Made by a program: the position numbers and the translations under genes. This document shows, piece by piece, positions 34,777-43,237 of a stretch of DNA of 64,000 nucleotides; positions within the stretch are counted from its first letter, which is position 1, and each line of letters opens with the position of its first letter. Under the pieces are notes generated by a model. It made no database searches, was not told the DNA's origin, and saw only the letters and a program-made list of their open reading frames with translations. This stretch comes from Anaerorhabdus sp036636695 (GTDB lineage Bacteria > Bacillota_I > Bacilli_A > Erysipelotrichales > Erysipelotrichaceae): NCBI RefSeq assembly GCF_036636695.1, contig NZ_JAVWNW010000003.1, one strand, 5' to 3'.

Positions 34777-35316
34777 ATGAAATTAAAAAATGCTTATATC
34801 TTTATCCTTGCTTGTACGGTATTAGCATGTGATTATGCCATTGCTGGATATCCCACGCCATCTCTATTTTTATCTTGCACTGCCGCTATTCTTTCTCTAG
34901 GCGTTCTCAACCCTTCAAGAAAAATAATGGGTAAGTTTATTATCCAAAACATTTGCATCGCGATAATAGAGATTATTATACTCTTCTGCATTGGTCATGC
35001 TAGCACATGGTCTTATACCTTCTTAGCAATGAGTATTGTAATCTCTTGCGGATGCTGGAAAGTAGTTTATTTACGAAGTAAAAAATATATTAAAAATTTT
35101 ATTTTAAATTCAATTCAAGTTATGTGTACCTTACTGATTATTGCGATGATTATGATTCTTTTATTACCACTATTGAGTATAAATATGCGTTTAGAAATAT
35201 TGCAATTCTTAATTCTTATGTTTTCTCCGCTTTTAGTAACAATATCCTTTACTTATCTTCAAAAAAGTTTAAAATATAACATAAACCTTGAATCTAAAAA
35301 GGTGCGTTTACAATAA
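34777..35316 (+). CDS. Hypothetical integral membrane protein
   Basis: 179 residues with about five hydrophobic segments (near 5-22, 28-46, 56-75, 80-96, 112-135 and 140-162) and a short basic C-terminal tail. I recognise no family. GGAGGA precedes the ATG at 34777 and the cation-efflux gene follows after 21 bases, so the two are probably co-transcribed. It could be an accessory to that transporter, which is inference from position alone. Confidence 0.65.
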   Translation: MKLKNAYIFILACTVLACDYAIAGYPTPSLFLSCTAAILSLGVLNPSRKIMGKFIIQNICIAIIEIIILFCIGHASTWSYTFLAMSIVISCGCWKVVYLRSKKYIKNFILNSIQVMCTLLIIAMIMILLLPLLSINMRLEILQFLILMFSPLLVTISFTYLQKSLKYNINLESKKVRLQ

Positions 35317-35337
35317 ATTGAAGTTGAGAGGTAAGGC

Positions 35338-36504
35338 ATGATTAACTTTTTGGTTAAGCGATTTGTAAAAAATTATAATGATATTGAAAATGAAAAAGTA
35401 CGATCTAGTTATGGTACGTTAAGTAGTCTTGTTGGCATTGTGTGTAATGTTTTGTTATTTGCCGTAAAGTTAACTTTAGGCTTTCTAACAAATTCAATTG
35501 CGATAACATCAGATGCATTTAATAACTTGTCAGATTCTGCAAGTTGCATTGTTACTTTATTTGGATATAAGTTAGCTGCAAAGCCTGCTGATCGTGATCA
35601 TCCATTTGGCCATGGAAGAATTGAATATATTGTCAGTTTCATTATTTCTGTGATTATTTTATTGGTTGGGTTTGAATTATTTAAAACATCAGTTGATAAA
35701 TTGTTGAATCCAGAGCCAATAATTTATAGTACAGTGGTATTAATTTCATTGATTTTATCTATCTTTGTAAAATTATGGATGAGTTTATTTAATAGAACAT
35801 TAGGTAAGAAAATAAATAATTCGGCAATGATTGCGACAAGTAAGGACAGTTTGAATGATGTCATTGCAACTTCGGCAACAATGATTGCCTTGGTTGGTTC
35901 ATTGTTCACTACTTTACCACTGGATGGAGCAATGGGTATTCTTGTATCAATCTTTGTATTCATTTCTGGTATTGGAATTATTCGTTCAACAATTGATGAA
36001 TTAATTGGACAACCTGTTGAAAAAGAACTGGTTGATAAAATAAAAGCGATTATATTAGCAAATCCCAAAATTTTAGGAATTCATGATTTAATTATTCATA
36101 ATTATGGTCCAGGAAATATGATTGGTAGTGTGCATGTTGAAGTAGATTGTACGCAAGATTTCTTGGTTATCCATGATTTAGTTGATGAAATCGAAAGACG
36201 AATAGAAAAAGAATTACATATTATTATGACAATCCATATGGATCCTATTCAAATAGATGATGCTGTTGTCAATTCACATAAAGAATTGATGAAAGAGATA
36301 ATTGCTTCAATTGATCCCAAACTATCCATGCATGACTTTAGGGTTGTGATTGGACCAACTCATACAAATTTAATTTTTGATTTACAAGTTCCATTTGAAT
36401 TTTATTTGACAGCCGATGAGATTAAAAATCGCATTGATACGGAGTTAACAAAGAGAGAAGATAATATTTATACTGTAATCACGTTTGAGCATGGTTACTA
36501 TTAA
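35338..36504 (+). CDS. Cation diffusion facilitator family transporter
   Basis: 388 residues, six membrane segments in the first 200 and a cytoplasmic domain. The metal-binding acids and histidines are in SDAFNNLSDS (helix 2), HPFGHGRIEY (loop) and DSLNDVIATS (helix 5), typical of zinc, manganese or iron exporters. The C-terminal dimer domain includes HVEVDCTQDFLVIHDLVDEIE, and a second ferredoxin-like repeat follows, making the protein longer than standard CDFs (about 300). GAGAGG precedes the ATG. A bidirectional terminator separates it from htpG. Confidence 0.92.
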   Translation: MINFLVKRFVKNYNDIENEKVRSSYGTLSSLVGIVCNVLLFAVKLTLGFLTNSIAITSDAFNNLSDSASCIVTLFGYKLAAKPADRDHPFGHGRIEYIVSFIISVIILLVGFELFKTSVDKLLNPEPIIYSTVVLISLILSIFVKLWMSLFNRTLGKKINNSAMIATSKDSLNDVIATSATMIALVGSLFTTLPLDGAMGILVSIFVFISGIGIIRSTIDELIGQPVEKELVDKIKAIILANPKILGIHDLIIHNYGPGNMIGSVHVEVDCTQDFLVIHDLVDEIERRIEKELHIIMTIHMDPIQIDDAVVNSHKELMKEIIASIDPKLSMHDFRVVIGPTHTNLIFDLQVPFEFYLTADEIKNRIDTELTKREDNIYTVITFEHGYY

Positions 36505-36507
36505 AAA

Positions 36508-36529
36508 AAGAGTTCATAATTGAACTCTT
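36508..36529. terminator. Bidirectional terminator between CDF gene and htpG
   Basis: AAGAGTTCA (36508-36516) pairs with TGAACTCTT (36521-36529) around TAAT, with A and T runs on either side. Confidence 0.8.
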
Positions 36530-38423
36530 ATTTATTTGCGTGAATCATCAAATCACAAATTTTATTTGCGTATGCGATTGGATCTTCAATTGGTAATCCC
36601 TCAATAAGTAATGCTTGATTATACAATACATCTGCATAGTCTTTAACTTGATCAGGATTTTTTTCATATGCCTTTTGAAGTGTTTTAAAGATTTCGTGAT
36701 CAGGATTAATTTCTAGAATTTTATTTGCCTTAATACCTTGGCTGTTTGGTGCTTGTGATAAAACTTTTTCCATTTCAAGTGAAATTCCTTCATCAGAAAC
36801 TAAACATACTGGATGTGATTTTAAACGAGAAGAGATTCGAACTTCTTTAACTTTATCTGTTAATGCATCTTTCATACTTGATAATAATGATTGATTTTCT
36901 TTAGCTTTTTCTTCTTTCTCTTTCTTTTCTTCTTCACTATCTAGCCCTAAATCTCCTTGATTGACAGATTTGAATTTTTTATCTTTGTAAGTATTTAAAA
37001 TATTGATTGCGAATTCATCAACATCATCAATGAAATATAAAACTTCTAGATTTTTTTCTTGAAGTCTTTCCATTTGTGGAAGCTTCTTAATAGCGTCAAT
37101 TGTTTCACCGCAAGCATAGTAGATTAAGTCTTGACCTTCTTGCATACGTTCTACATATTCTTCTAATGTTACGTATTTATCTTCTTTACTTGATTTAAAT
37201 AGAATCAAGTTTTGAAGTGTATCTTTATGCATACCATAATCTTGGTAAATACCATATTTTAGTGTTAAACCAAAGTTAGTGAAGAATTTTTCATATTCTT
37301 CTCTTTCGCCTTTAAGCATTTCTTCAAGATTATTTTTAATTTTCTTTTCAATACTTTGAGCTAATACTTTCATTTGACGATCTTGTTGAAGTATTTCACG
37401 AGAGATGTTTAGATTTAAATCATCACTATCAATTAAACCTTTAACAAATCGGAAGTAATCAGGAAGAAGGTCTTTTGCCTTATCCATGATAAATACGCCT
37501 TTACAATAAAGTTGTAACCCTGGTTCATAATCAGCATTGTAGAAATTGTATGGTGTTTTACCAGGAATAAATAATAATGCATTATATGAAATATTACCTT
37601 CTACATTGTAATGGATAACTTTTTGTGGATCTTCCCAATCCATAAATTTACTCTTATAGAATTCATTATATTCTTCTGGTTTAATTTTCTTTCTGTTCTT
37701 CTTCCATAATGGAACCATTGAATTAAGTGTTTTATTTTCTACTACTGTTTCAAATTCTTCAGGGTTATCACTCTTTGGTTTTTGTGTTTCTACCATCATT
37801 TCAATTGGATAACGTACATAGTCTGAGTACTTTGTAACTAGCTGTTGGATTTGATAACTTTCAAGGAAGTCACTGTAATTGTCTTCAGCAGTGTCATCTT
37901 TAAGTTCAAGGGTGATTGTAGTTCCTACTTGATCTCTATCAATTGTATTGATTGTGTAGCCATCTTCACCTTCACTTACCCATGAATAAGCAACATCACC
38001 ATGGATTGATTTAGTTTCAACAGTAATTTTCTTCGCAACCATGAATGCAGAATAGAATCCAACTCCGAATTGACCGATGATGTCAATATTTTTAGTCGCA
38101 TCGTCAAGTTCCTTTTTGAACTCCAATGATCCACTTTTTGCGATAGTACCTAGATTTGATTCTAGTTCTTTCTCGGTCATACCGATACCAGTATCCGAGA
38201 TAGTCAATGTTCGATTGGCTTTATCGGCACTAATATCAATTTTTAGGTTCTTTTTATCAATTCGCTTACCATCATCAGTAAGTGATAGGTAATAACGTTT
38301 ATCCAAAGCATCTGATGCATTTGAGATTAACTCTCTTAAGAATATCTCGCGATTTGTATAAATAGAGTTAATCATTAAGTCAAGAAGTCTTTTGGATTCA
38401 GCTTTAAATTGTTTCTTTGCCAT
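36528..38423 (-). CDS. htpG: Molecular chaperone HtpG (Hsp90)
   Basis: 631 residues, normal HtpG length. The ATP lid and pocket motifs NASDALDKRY, DTGIGMTEKEL and GQFGVGFYSAFMVA are in the N-terminal GHKL domain; the middle domain has NISREILQQDRQMK. Hsp90 proteins remodel client proteins using ATP. The start is the ATG at 38423 with AAGGAGG 9 bases upstream; a GTG 21 bases earlier is within the ribosome site region and unlikely. A near-perfect CIRCE overlaps the ribosome site, so HrcA repression is expected. Confidence 0.96.
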   Translation of the reverse strand: MAKKQFKAESKRLLDLMINSIYTNREIFLRELISNASDALDKRYYLSLTDDGKRIDKKNLKIDISADKANRTLTISDTGIGMTEKELESNLGTIAKSGSLEFKKELDDATKNIDIIGQFGVGFYSAFMVAKKITVETKSIHGDVAYSWVSEGEDGYTINTIDRDQVGTTITLELKDDTAEDNYSDFLESYQIQQLVTKYSDYVRYPIEMMVETQKPKSDNPEEFETVVENKTLNSMVPLWKKNRKKIKPEEYNEFYKSKFMDWEDPQKVIHYNVEGNISYNALLFIPGKTPYNFYNADYEPGLQLYCKGVFIMDKAKDLLPDYFRFVKGLIDSDDLNLNISREILQQDRQMKVLAQSIEKKIKNNLEEMLKGEREEYEKFFTNFGLTLKYGIYQDYGMHKDTLQNLILFKSSKEDKYVTLEEYVERMQEGQDLIYYACGETIDAIKKLPQMERLQEKNLEVLYFIDDVDEFAINILNTYKDKKFKSVNQGDLGLDSEEEKKEKEEKAKENQSLLSSMKDALTDKVKEVRISSRLKSHPVCLVSDEGISLEMEKVLSQAPNSQGIKANKILEINPDHEIFKTLQKAYEKNPDQVKDYADVLYNQALLIEGLPIEDPIAYANKICDLMIHANK

Positions 38424-38437
38424 AGTATATTTCCTCC

Positions 38438-38464
38438 TTAGCACTCAATACTTGTGACTGCTAA
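38438..38464 (-). promoter_or_regulatory. CIRCE element (HrcA operator) of htpG
   Basis: TTAGCACTC-N9-GACTGCTAA matches the consensus TTAGCACTC-N9-GAGTGCTAA with a single mismatch. It sits 15 bases before the htpG start and overlaps the ribosome site, so the hairpin can also affect the mRNA. HrcA binding keeps the gene off until heat shock. hrcA is not in the window. Confidence 0.93.
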
Positions 38465-38611
38465 AATAATATAACACCTATTTAAATAAATTTCAAGAGA
38501 TTTATAAAAATCCCTTTTTTTGTCATTTTAGACCGCATATAATCTACAAAAAAGAGAAATTAAAGAAATTAAAATTTATATAGTTTATACTGTGCAACCA
38601 AGGGGGATGTA

Positions 38612-39001
38612 ATGATTTCATTTGGAACAAGAGTGCAATATTTGCGTAAAAATAAGAATTTTACACAAAAAGAATTGGCAGAAATTTGCGGTGTTAGTGC
38701 TAAAGCAATATCACGATATGAAAATGATACAGCAGAACCGGATTTTGAAATGATGAAGAAAATAGCAAGTACATTTGATACTGATATTAACACTTTAATA
38801 GGATATGAGAATAAGAATAAAAAGATTCATAAAAATGACCTATTAATATCTAAACGTGAAATGGAGATGATCCTTGCGTATCGAAAATGCTCAAAAGAAA
38901 AGCAAAAATCAATCCGTCTATTTATTGAAATAATAAGTGAGGGAGAAAAGAATTATCCAAAATCAAATACAAAGGTATCATTGATTCATGAAAAGGAGTA
39001 G
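38612..39001 (+). CDS. XRE family HTH regulator
   Basis: 129 residues. An XRE/Cro helix-turn-helix lies at about 9-62 (LRKNKNFTQKELAEICGVSAKAISRYENDTAEPDFE), followed by a short helical tail without a recognised domain. AAGGGGG precedes the ATG by 7 bases. It is divergent from htpG, is followed by its own terminator, and has no obvious partner gene. Target and effector unknown. Confidence 0.88.
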   Translation: MISFGTRVQYLRKNKNFTQKELAEICGVSAKAISRYENDTAEPDFEMMKKIASTFDTDINTLIGYENKNKKIHKNDLLISKREMEMILAYRKCSKEKQKSIRLFIEIISEGEKNYPKSNTKVSLIHEKE

Positions 39002-39014
39002 CACTCCTTTTTCT
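38992..39014 (+). terminator. Terminator of the XRE gene
   Basis: AAAGGAGT (38992-38999) pairs with ACTCCTTT (39003-39010) around AGC, then TTCT. It overlaps the stop codon. Confidence 0.7.
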
Positions 39015-39039
39015 ATGCTATAATTTTGGTGGTGATAAT

Positions 39040-39471
39040 ATGAAAGCAATTAGTGCATGTTTATGTGGTGTATGTTGTAGTTATAATGGAAAAAGTCATG
39101 AAAAACATAAATTTAAAGAAATGGTAGAAAATAATGAAGCAATTATGATCTGTCCAGAAGTTTTAGGTGGTCTAAACGTTCCAAGAACACCGGCGGAAAG
39201 AATAAATAATCGAATACTGACAGAACTAGGGGAAGATGTGACAGATGCATATCTTAAAGGTGCACAAAAAGCGGTAGAGCTATGCAAGAAATATCAGGTA
39301 ACGGAAGTCATTTTGAAAGCTAAAAGTCCCTCATGTGGTGTAAATAAGATTTATGATGGTACATTTAGCCATACAGTTATAGAAGGCCATGGTGTTACGG
39401 CAGAACTATTATTGAAAGAAGGATTTACAGTGATTAGTGATGAAGACTATCTACAAGAGGACATAGTATGA
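39040..39471 (+). CDS. DUF523 family protein
   Basis: 143 residues. The N-terminus AISACLCGVCCSYNGKSH and the middle CPEVLGGLNVPRTPAER and AKSPSCGVNKIYDG are diagnostic for DUF523 (YbbK-like). The conserved cysteines suggest metal or thiol chemistry, but no activity is established. GGTGG lies a few bases before the ATG at 39040, and TATAAT at 39019-39024 places its promoter right after the XRE terminator. Its stop overlaps the next start (ATGA), so both are translated together. Confidence 0.88.
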   Translation: MKAISACLCGVCCSYNGKSHEKHKFKEMVENNEAIMICPEVLGGLNVPRTPAERINNRILTELGEDVTDAYLKGAQKAVELCKKYQVTEVILKAKSPSCGVNKIYDGTFSHTVIEGHGVTAELLLKEGFTVISDEDYLQEDIV

Positions 39472-39809
39472 ATGAAGTTGAAAAATACATTGATGAGTTT
39501 CCAAAAGAAGTTCAGGAAAAATTAAATGAATTAAGAAAAAATATACTGGAATTGGCGCCAAATGCTCAGGAAAGAATCTGCATGAGAATGCCAACATATG
39601 ACTTAAATGGTAAATGGCTTGTGCATTTTGCAGCTTTTAAAAAACACATAGGATTTTATCCTCAACCAGAGGGTATTGTTGCATTTCAAGATAAGTTAAA
39701 AGGCTATAAAACTACTAAGGGAACAATTCAATTTCCTATAGATGAACCTTTACCGATAGAACTAATTAGAGAAATAATTAAGTATCGTGTAAAAGAACAG
39801 ACAAAATAA
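39468..39809 (+). CDS. DUF1801 family protein
   Basis: 113 residues matching DUF1801: VEKYIDEFPKEVQEKLNELRKNI, then RICMRMPTYDLNGKWLVHFAAFKKHIGFYPQPEG, and the basic-hydrophobic end LPIELIREIIKYRVKEQ. B. subtilis YdhG, an iron chaperone for frataxin-like function, is in this family; the biological role here is not known. It overlaps the DUF523 stop by four bases (ATGA), so the two form an operon. Confidence 0.85.
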   Translation: MNEVEKYIDEFPKEVQEKLNELRKNILELAPNAQERICMRMPTYDLNGKWLVHFAAFKKHIGFYPQPEGIVAFQDKLKGYKTTKGTIQFPIDEPLPIELIREIIKYRVKEQTK

Positions 39810-39830
39810 AACACCAAAGTACTGGTGTTT
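39809..39830. terminator. Terminator between DUF1801 and rlmA-like genes
   Basis: AAACACCA (39809-39816) pairs with TGGTGTTT (39823-39830) around AAGTAC. Both neighbouring genes converge on it. Confidence 0.65.
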
Positions 39831-40608
39831 ACTGTTTCTTATAAATTGTAATATAGAAATCAATTGTACAATCAAGCTGATGAAGACAATTGATTTTTTC
39901 TTTATCTTGTAGCGAAGTCTTGAAATAGTAGGGTGTCATCATGAATAGATTTAGAATATCTTCATTAGAATCACAGTGAATAAGTGAAGTAACGCGATGT
40001 GTACAAATGTGCTTTAAATCTAAATCGATTTGTGGTTTTTCATTTAGATAAACGGTATCATAAATTGTCTTCTTCAGTTCAAGTAGATGATTTTCAGCAG
40101 GAAATACACCGACAAAATATCCACCAGTAGTTAAAATTCTATTGATTTCATTGGTGGCTATAGGTGCAAATAAGGTAGTTATACAATCTACAGATTCTGT
40201 GGCAATTGGACAATCAAAAATAGAGGCAACACAATACTGTGAGCTCTTATCCTGTTTGCTTGCATATTGAATAGCATCTTTTGATAAATCGATTCCAATT
40301 TTGTTAGGACAATTAAAATCACGTGTATAATATCCTTCACCACAGGCGAGATCAACTAATGTATTAGGATTAATTTTATCAATTTCTTCGATTAGTTTTT
40401 TCTTTAAGGGAAGATAATAATTTTTTGATAAAAATGATGTACGAGCATGAATCATTTCTTTATTGTCACCATGAGATTTACTTTTATTTGTTAAATACAA
40501 ATTAATATAACCACTCTTGGCTAAATCAAAATGATGGTTGTTTACACAACAAAAAGAATTTTCATTTTTGATTAAACTATTTTTACACAAAGGACAAATT
40601 AAATTCAT
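39829..40608 (-). CDS. RlmA-like 23S rRNA (guanine-N1) methyltransferase
   Basis: 259 residues. A zinc-binding N-terminus (CPLC, then CCVNNHHFDLAKSGYINL) is followed by a SAM-binding domain with LVDLACGEGYYTRDF (motif I) and KIGIDLSKDAIQYAS, then CITTLFAPIATNEINRIL. This is the architecture of RlmA enzymes, which methylate G745 or G748 of 23S rRNA and can affect macrolide or tylosin susceptibility. The exact target base is not determined by sequence reading. It stands alone, convergent with the DUF523-DUF1801 pair. Confidence 0.82.
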   Translation of the reverse strand: MNLICPLCKNSLIKNENSFCCVNNHHFDLAKSGYINLYLTNKSKSHGDNKEMIHARTSFLSKNYYLPLKKKLIEEIDKINPNTLVDLACGEGYYTRDFNCPNKIGIDLSKDAIQYASKQDKSSQYCVASIFDCPIATESVDCITTLFAPIATNEINRILTTGGYFVGVFPAENHLLELKKTIYDTVYLNEKPQIDLDLKHICTHRVTSLIHCDSNEDILNLFMMTPYYFKTSLQDKEKINCLHQLDCTIDFYITIYKKQ

Positions 40609-40709
40609 AGAATACCTCTGAATATTATTGTAGCATGGTTCATATTAGAAAGCGTGTTTTTAAACAAAAAAAGTTACTATGATATAATTCTTCTTGAAAG
40701 GGTGATAGT

Positions 40710-41372
40710 ATGGGGGTTCGAAAAAAAATATTTGGTGAGGGATATTGTTTTGAAAAAATATTCGCTTTCTTTATGGTTGGCTGCGTTGCGGGTGTAGTTT
40801 ATGAGACGATTCTAGCGTTCGCAAGACATGGATTATTACAACCACATGTAGGATTAATTTATGGTCCTTTTAATCCAGTATATGGTATTGGATTTTCTTT
40901 ATTTTATATTTTACTAGGTAAAAATGATTCACAACGAAATTGGTTTCTTACATATATTTATTGTTGTTTGATTGGTGGAGCAACAGAGTATTCAATTAGT
41001 TATTTGGAAGAAGTTTTATTACATACACAAGCGTGGGATTATTCTCATTTATTTTTAAATATACAAGGGCGTACAACGGTTCCTTTTATGATGTTTTGGG
41101 GATTGGGTGGAATTATACTTTTGAAACTTATTTATCCATATCTATCCAAATGGATTGAGAAAATACCTTATCAATTTGGTAAAAAAGTGACGACATTTCT
41201 ACTCGTTTTCATTTTATTTGATAGTGTAATAACATTTTCAGCGGAATTTAGACAAAGTCAAAGGGATAGAGGAATACCAGCGACAAATTTAGTAGCTCAA
41301 TTACTTGATTACTATTTTCCTAATGATGTATTAGATAAAATATTCCAAAATGTGAAGGCGGTGAATGACTGA
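40710..41372 (+). CDS. Putative ABC transporter type IV (CmpB-like) membrane protein
   Basis: 220 residues with about five hydrophobic segments. The pattern GCVAGVVYETILAFARHG, GLIYGPFNPVYGIGF, GGATEYSISYLEE and WDYSHLFLNIQGR matches the CmpB-like family (putative ABC-transporter type IV), widespread in Clostridia and of unknown transport role. GGGTG lies about 7 bases before the ATG. The next gene's ATG overlaps its stop (TGATGA), so they are coupled. Confidence 0.75.
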   Translation: MGVRKKIFGEGYCFEKIFAFFMVGCVAGVVYETILAFARHGLLQPHVGLIYGPFNPVYGIGFSLFYILLGKNDSQRNWFLTYIYCCLIGGATEYSISYLEEVLLHTQAWDYSHLFLNIQGRTTVPFMMFWGLGGIILLKLIYPYLSKWIEKIPYQFGKKVTTFLLVFILFDSVITFSAEFRQSQRDRGIPATNLVAQLLDYYFPNDVLDKIFQNVKAVND

Positions 41373-41761
41373 TGAAAACACTATTTAAAGTATGTAGTTT
41401 CATTATGTTAGGCTCTGGTTTAGTGAATATTTTGATTTCTGGAAGTACTTTGATTTTAGAACCTTTGTCTGAATTAAATCGTGCTGTGATAATTATTAGC
41501 TTTTTAGTTCCAGGATGCTTAACTTTACTCACAGGACTATTTGGAATAATGAAGAAATCTTATCATGTGTTAATAACTTTTGGAACGCTTGCGATACTTA
41601 TTCGTTCAATGATCTCTTTCCAAGGTTATAATGGCATAATACCAGTATTTCAGTACAATGATATATTGTTACCTGTAGCCTATACGGTTTTGGTTCTTTT
41701 AATAAATCATGATGAAATCGAAACAGATTTAAAAAATGATGAACAAATTAGTAACAAATAA
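41372..41761 (+). CDS. Hypothetical membrane protein
   Basis: 129 residues with about four hydrophobic segments (near 4-26, 33-55, 62-80, 92-110) and an acidic tail. No family recognised. Its ATG at 41372 overlaps the stop of the CmpB-like gene, so the two are translationally coupled and may act together. Confidence 0.65.
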   Translation: MKTLFKVCSFIMLGSGLVNILISGSTLILEPLSELNRAVIIISFLVPGCLTLLTGLFGIMKKSYHVLITFGTLAILIRSMISFQGYNGIIPVFQYNDILLPVAYTVLVLLINHDEIETDLKNDEQISNK

Positions 41762-41810
41762 TATGGCATTCAATCGATAAAGAAAGTATAATTGTGACGA
41801 GGTGAAATTT

Positions 41811-42251
41811 ATGACAAAAATATTAGGTAAAATCACAATGCAAAATGGGGCAGAGCTACCTTTTGAATTGTATCCAGATGAAGCACCAAAAACAGTTGAA
41901 AATTTTGTAAAATTGATTGAAGAAGGGTATTACAATGGAAAAACATTCCATCGTGTAATCCCGGGATTTGTTTCTCAAGGTGGCTGTCCTTATGGAACAG
42001 GAACAGGAGATTTAGGATATACAATTCCTTGCGAGACTGTGAATAATCCACATAAACATATTCCAGGAGCTTTATCAATGGCTCATCGTGGAAAAGACAC
42101 AGGATGCTGTCAATTTTTTATTGTTCATGATCCACAACCACATCTAGATGGTGTGCATACAGTATTTGGTTTAGTTACAGGTAATCTTGGGGCAGTAAGA
42201 AATATGCAACAAGGGGATGTAATGGAAAAAGTAGAAATCTTCAAAGACTAA
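41811..42251 (+). CDS. Cyclophilin-type peptidyl-prolyl isomerase
   Basis: 146 residues. The cyclophilin active-site motifs KTFHRVIPGFVSQGGCP, SMAHRGKDTGCCQFFIVHD and LDGVHTVFGLVTG are present. It catalyses cis-trans isomerisation of proline peptide bonds; without a signal peptide it is cytoplasmic. I chose the ATG at 41811, with GAGGTG 6 bases upstream; a GTG at 41802 overlaps that site. The gene ends 3 bases before the YitT start, so the two are co-translated. Confidence 0.93.
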   Translation: MTKILGKITMQNGAELPFELYPDEAPKTVENFVKLIEEGYYNGKTFHRVIPGFVSQGGCPYGTGTGDLGYTIPCETVNNPHKHIPGALSMAHRGKDTGCCQFFIVHDPQPHLDGVHTVFGLVTGNLGAVRNMQQGDVMEKVEIFKD

Positions 42252-42254
42252 GAT

Positions 42255-43121
42255 ATGAAGAAGCAATCTCAATTACAAAGGATGTTCATGGTTCTTTTAG
42301 GAACATCCTTGTTTTCATTAGCTGTTAACTTCTTTATTATCCCCCATGGCTTGTATAATGGAGGATTTGTAGGAGTAGCCCAATTAATAATTGAATTATT
42401 AAATCGCTATACATCAATTAATCTTGCGAGTAATCAAGCTGGAATTATAAATATGTTGATTAATATTCCACTATTTGTGTTTACTTATAAGACATTGAGT
42501 AAAAAATTCTTTATGGGTTCATTAATTGGAATGTTGATGATTACAATTACAATGTCAATTATTCCAATACCGCAAGTACCAATACTACAAGATACATTAG
42601 CGTCCTGTATTATAGGGGCAATTATAGGTGGATTTGGTATTGGCATAACATTATTAAATGGTGCCAGTGGTGGCGGTTTAGACATCCTGGGTGTTTATGC
42701 AGCTCTTCATTGGAAAGGATTCAGTGTAGGTAAATTACAATTAATTATTAATGCTTGTATATATACTGCATGTGCATTCTTATTTGAATTACCAGTTGCA
42801 ATTTATTCAATAATTTATCAAGTTATGTTTTCATTTGTAGTTGATAAAATCCATTTTCAAAACATTGAAATTAGTGCAATGATATTCACAAAAAATCGTG
42901 AGATTAAACATATTATAAATAAAGAAATGGTACGAGGTGTAACATACTGGAAAGGTATGGGCGCTTATACGGATGAAGAAACGGAAGTTCTAGTTACAAT
43001 AGTAAGTAAATATGAAATTCCACAGCTTCAAAAAATAATTTATGATTTAGATCCTAAAGCATTTGTAATCATTACAGATGGGCTTAAAGTAACTGGTGGT
43101 TATGAAAAGAGACTTATATAA
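42255..43121 (+). CDS. YitT family membrane protein
   Basis: 288 residues: five or six membrane segments (residues about 10-190), with the signature GGGLDILGVYAALHWKG, followed by a cytoplasmic DUF2179 domain (about 205-285, EISAMIFTKNREIKHIINKEM and DPKAFVIITDGLKVTGGYEKR). The family is common in Firmicutes and has no established function. It begins 3 bases after the cyclophilin stop and ends at a terminator. Confidence 0.88.
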   Translation: MKKQSQLQRMFMVLLGTSLFSLAVNFFIIPHGLYNGGFVGVAQLIIELLNRYTSINLASNQAGIINMLINIPLFVFTYKTLSKKFFMGSLIGMLMITITMSIIPIPQVPILQDTLASCIIGAIIGGFGIGITLLNGASGGGLDILGVYAALHWKGFSVGKLQLIINACIYTACAFLFELPVAIYSIIYQVMFSFVVDKIHFQNIEISAMIFTKNREIKHIINKEMVRGVTYWKGMGAYTDEETEVLVTIVSKYEIPQLQKIIYDLDPKAFVIITDGLKVTGGYEKRLI

Positions 43122-43143
43122 ACAGGCGATGCCTGTTTTTTTT
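43122..43143 (+). terminator. Terminator after yitT-like gene
   Basis: ACAGGC (43122-43127) pairs with GCCTGT (43131-43136) around GAT, followed by seven T. Confidence 0.8.
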
Positions 43144-43237
43144 AACCTTTTTTTACAACAAAATAAGGGTTAAACCGCTTACATTTAAAAATAGGTGTGT
43201 TACAATTCTTATAAAGAAACACAGTGGGAGGAAAGTT

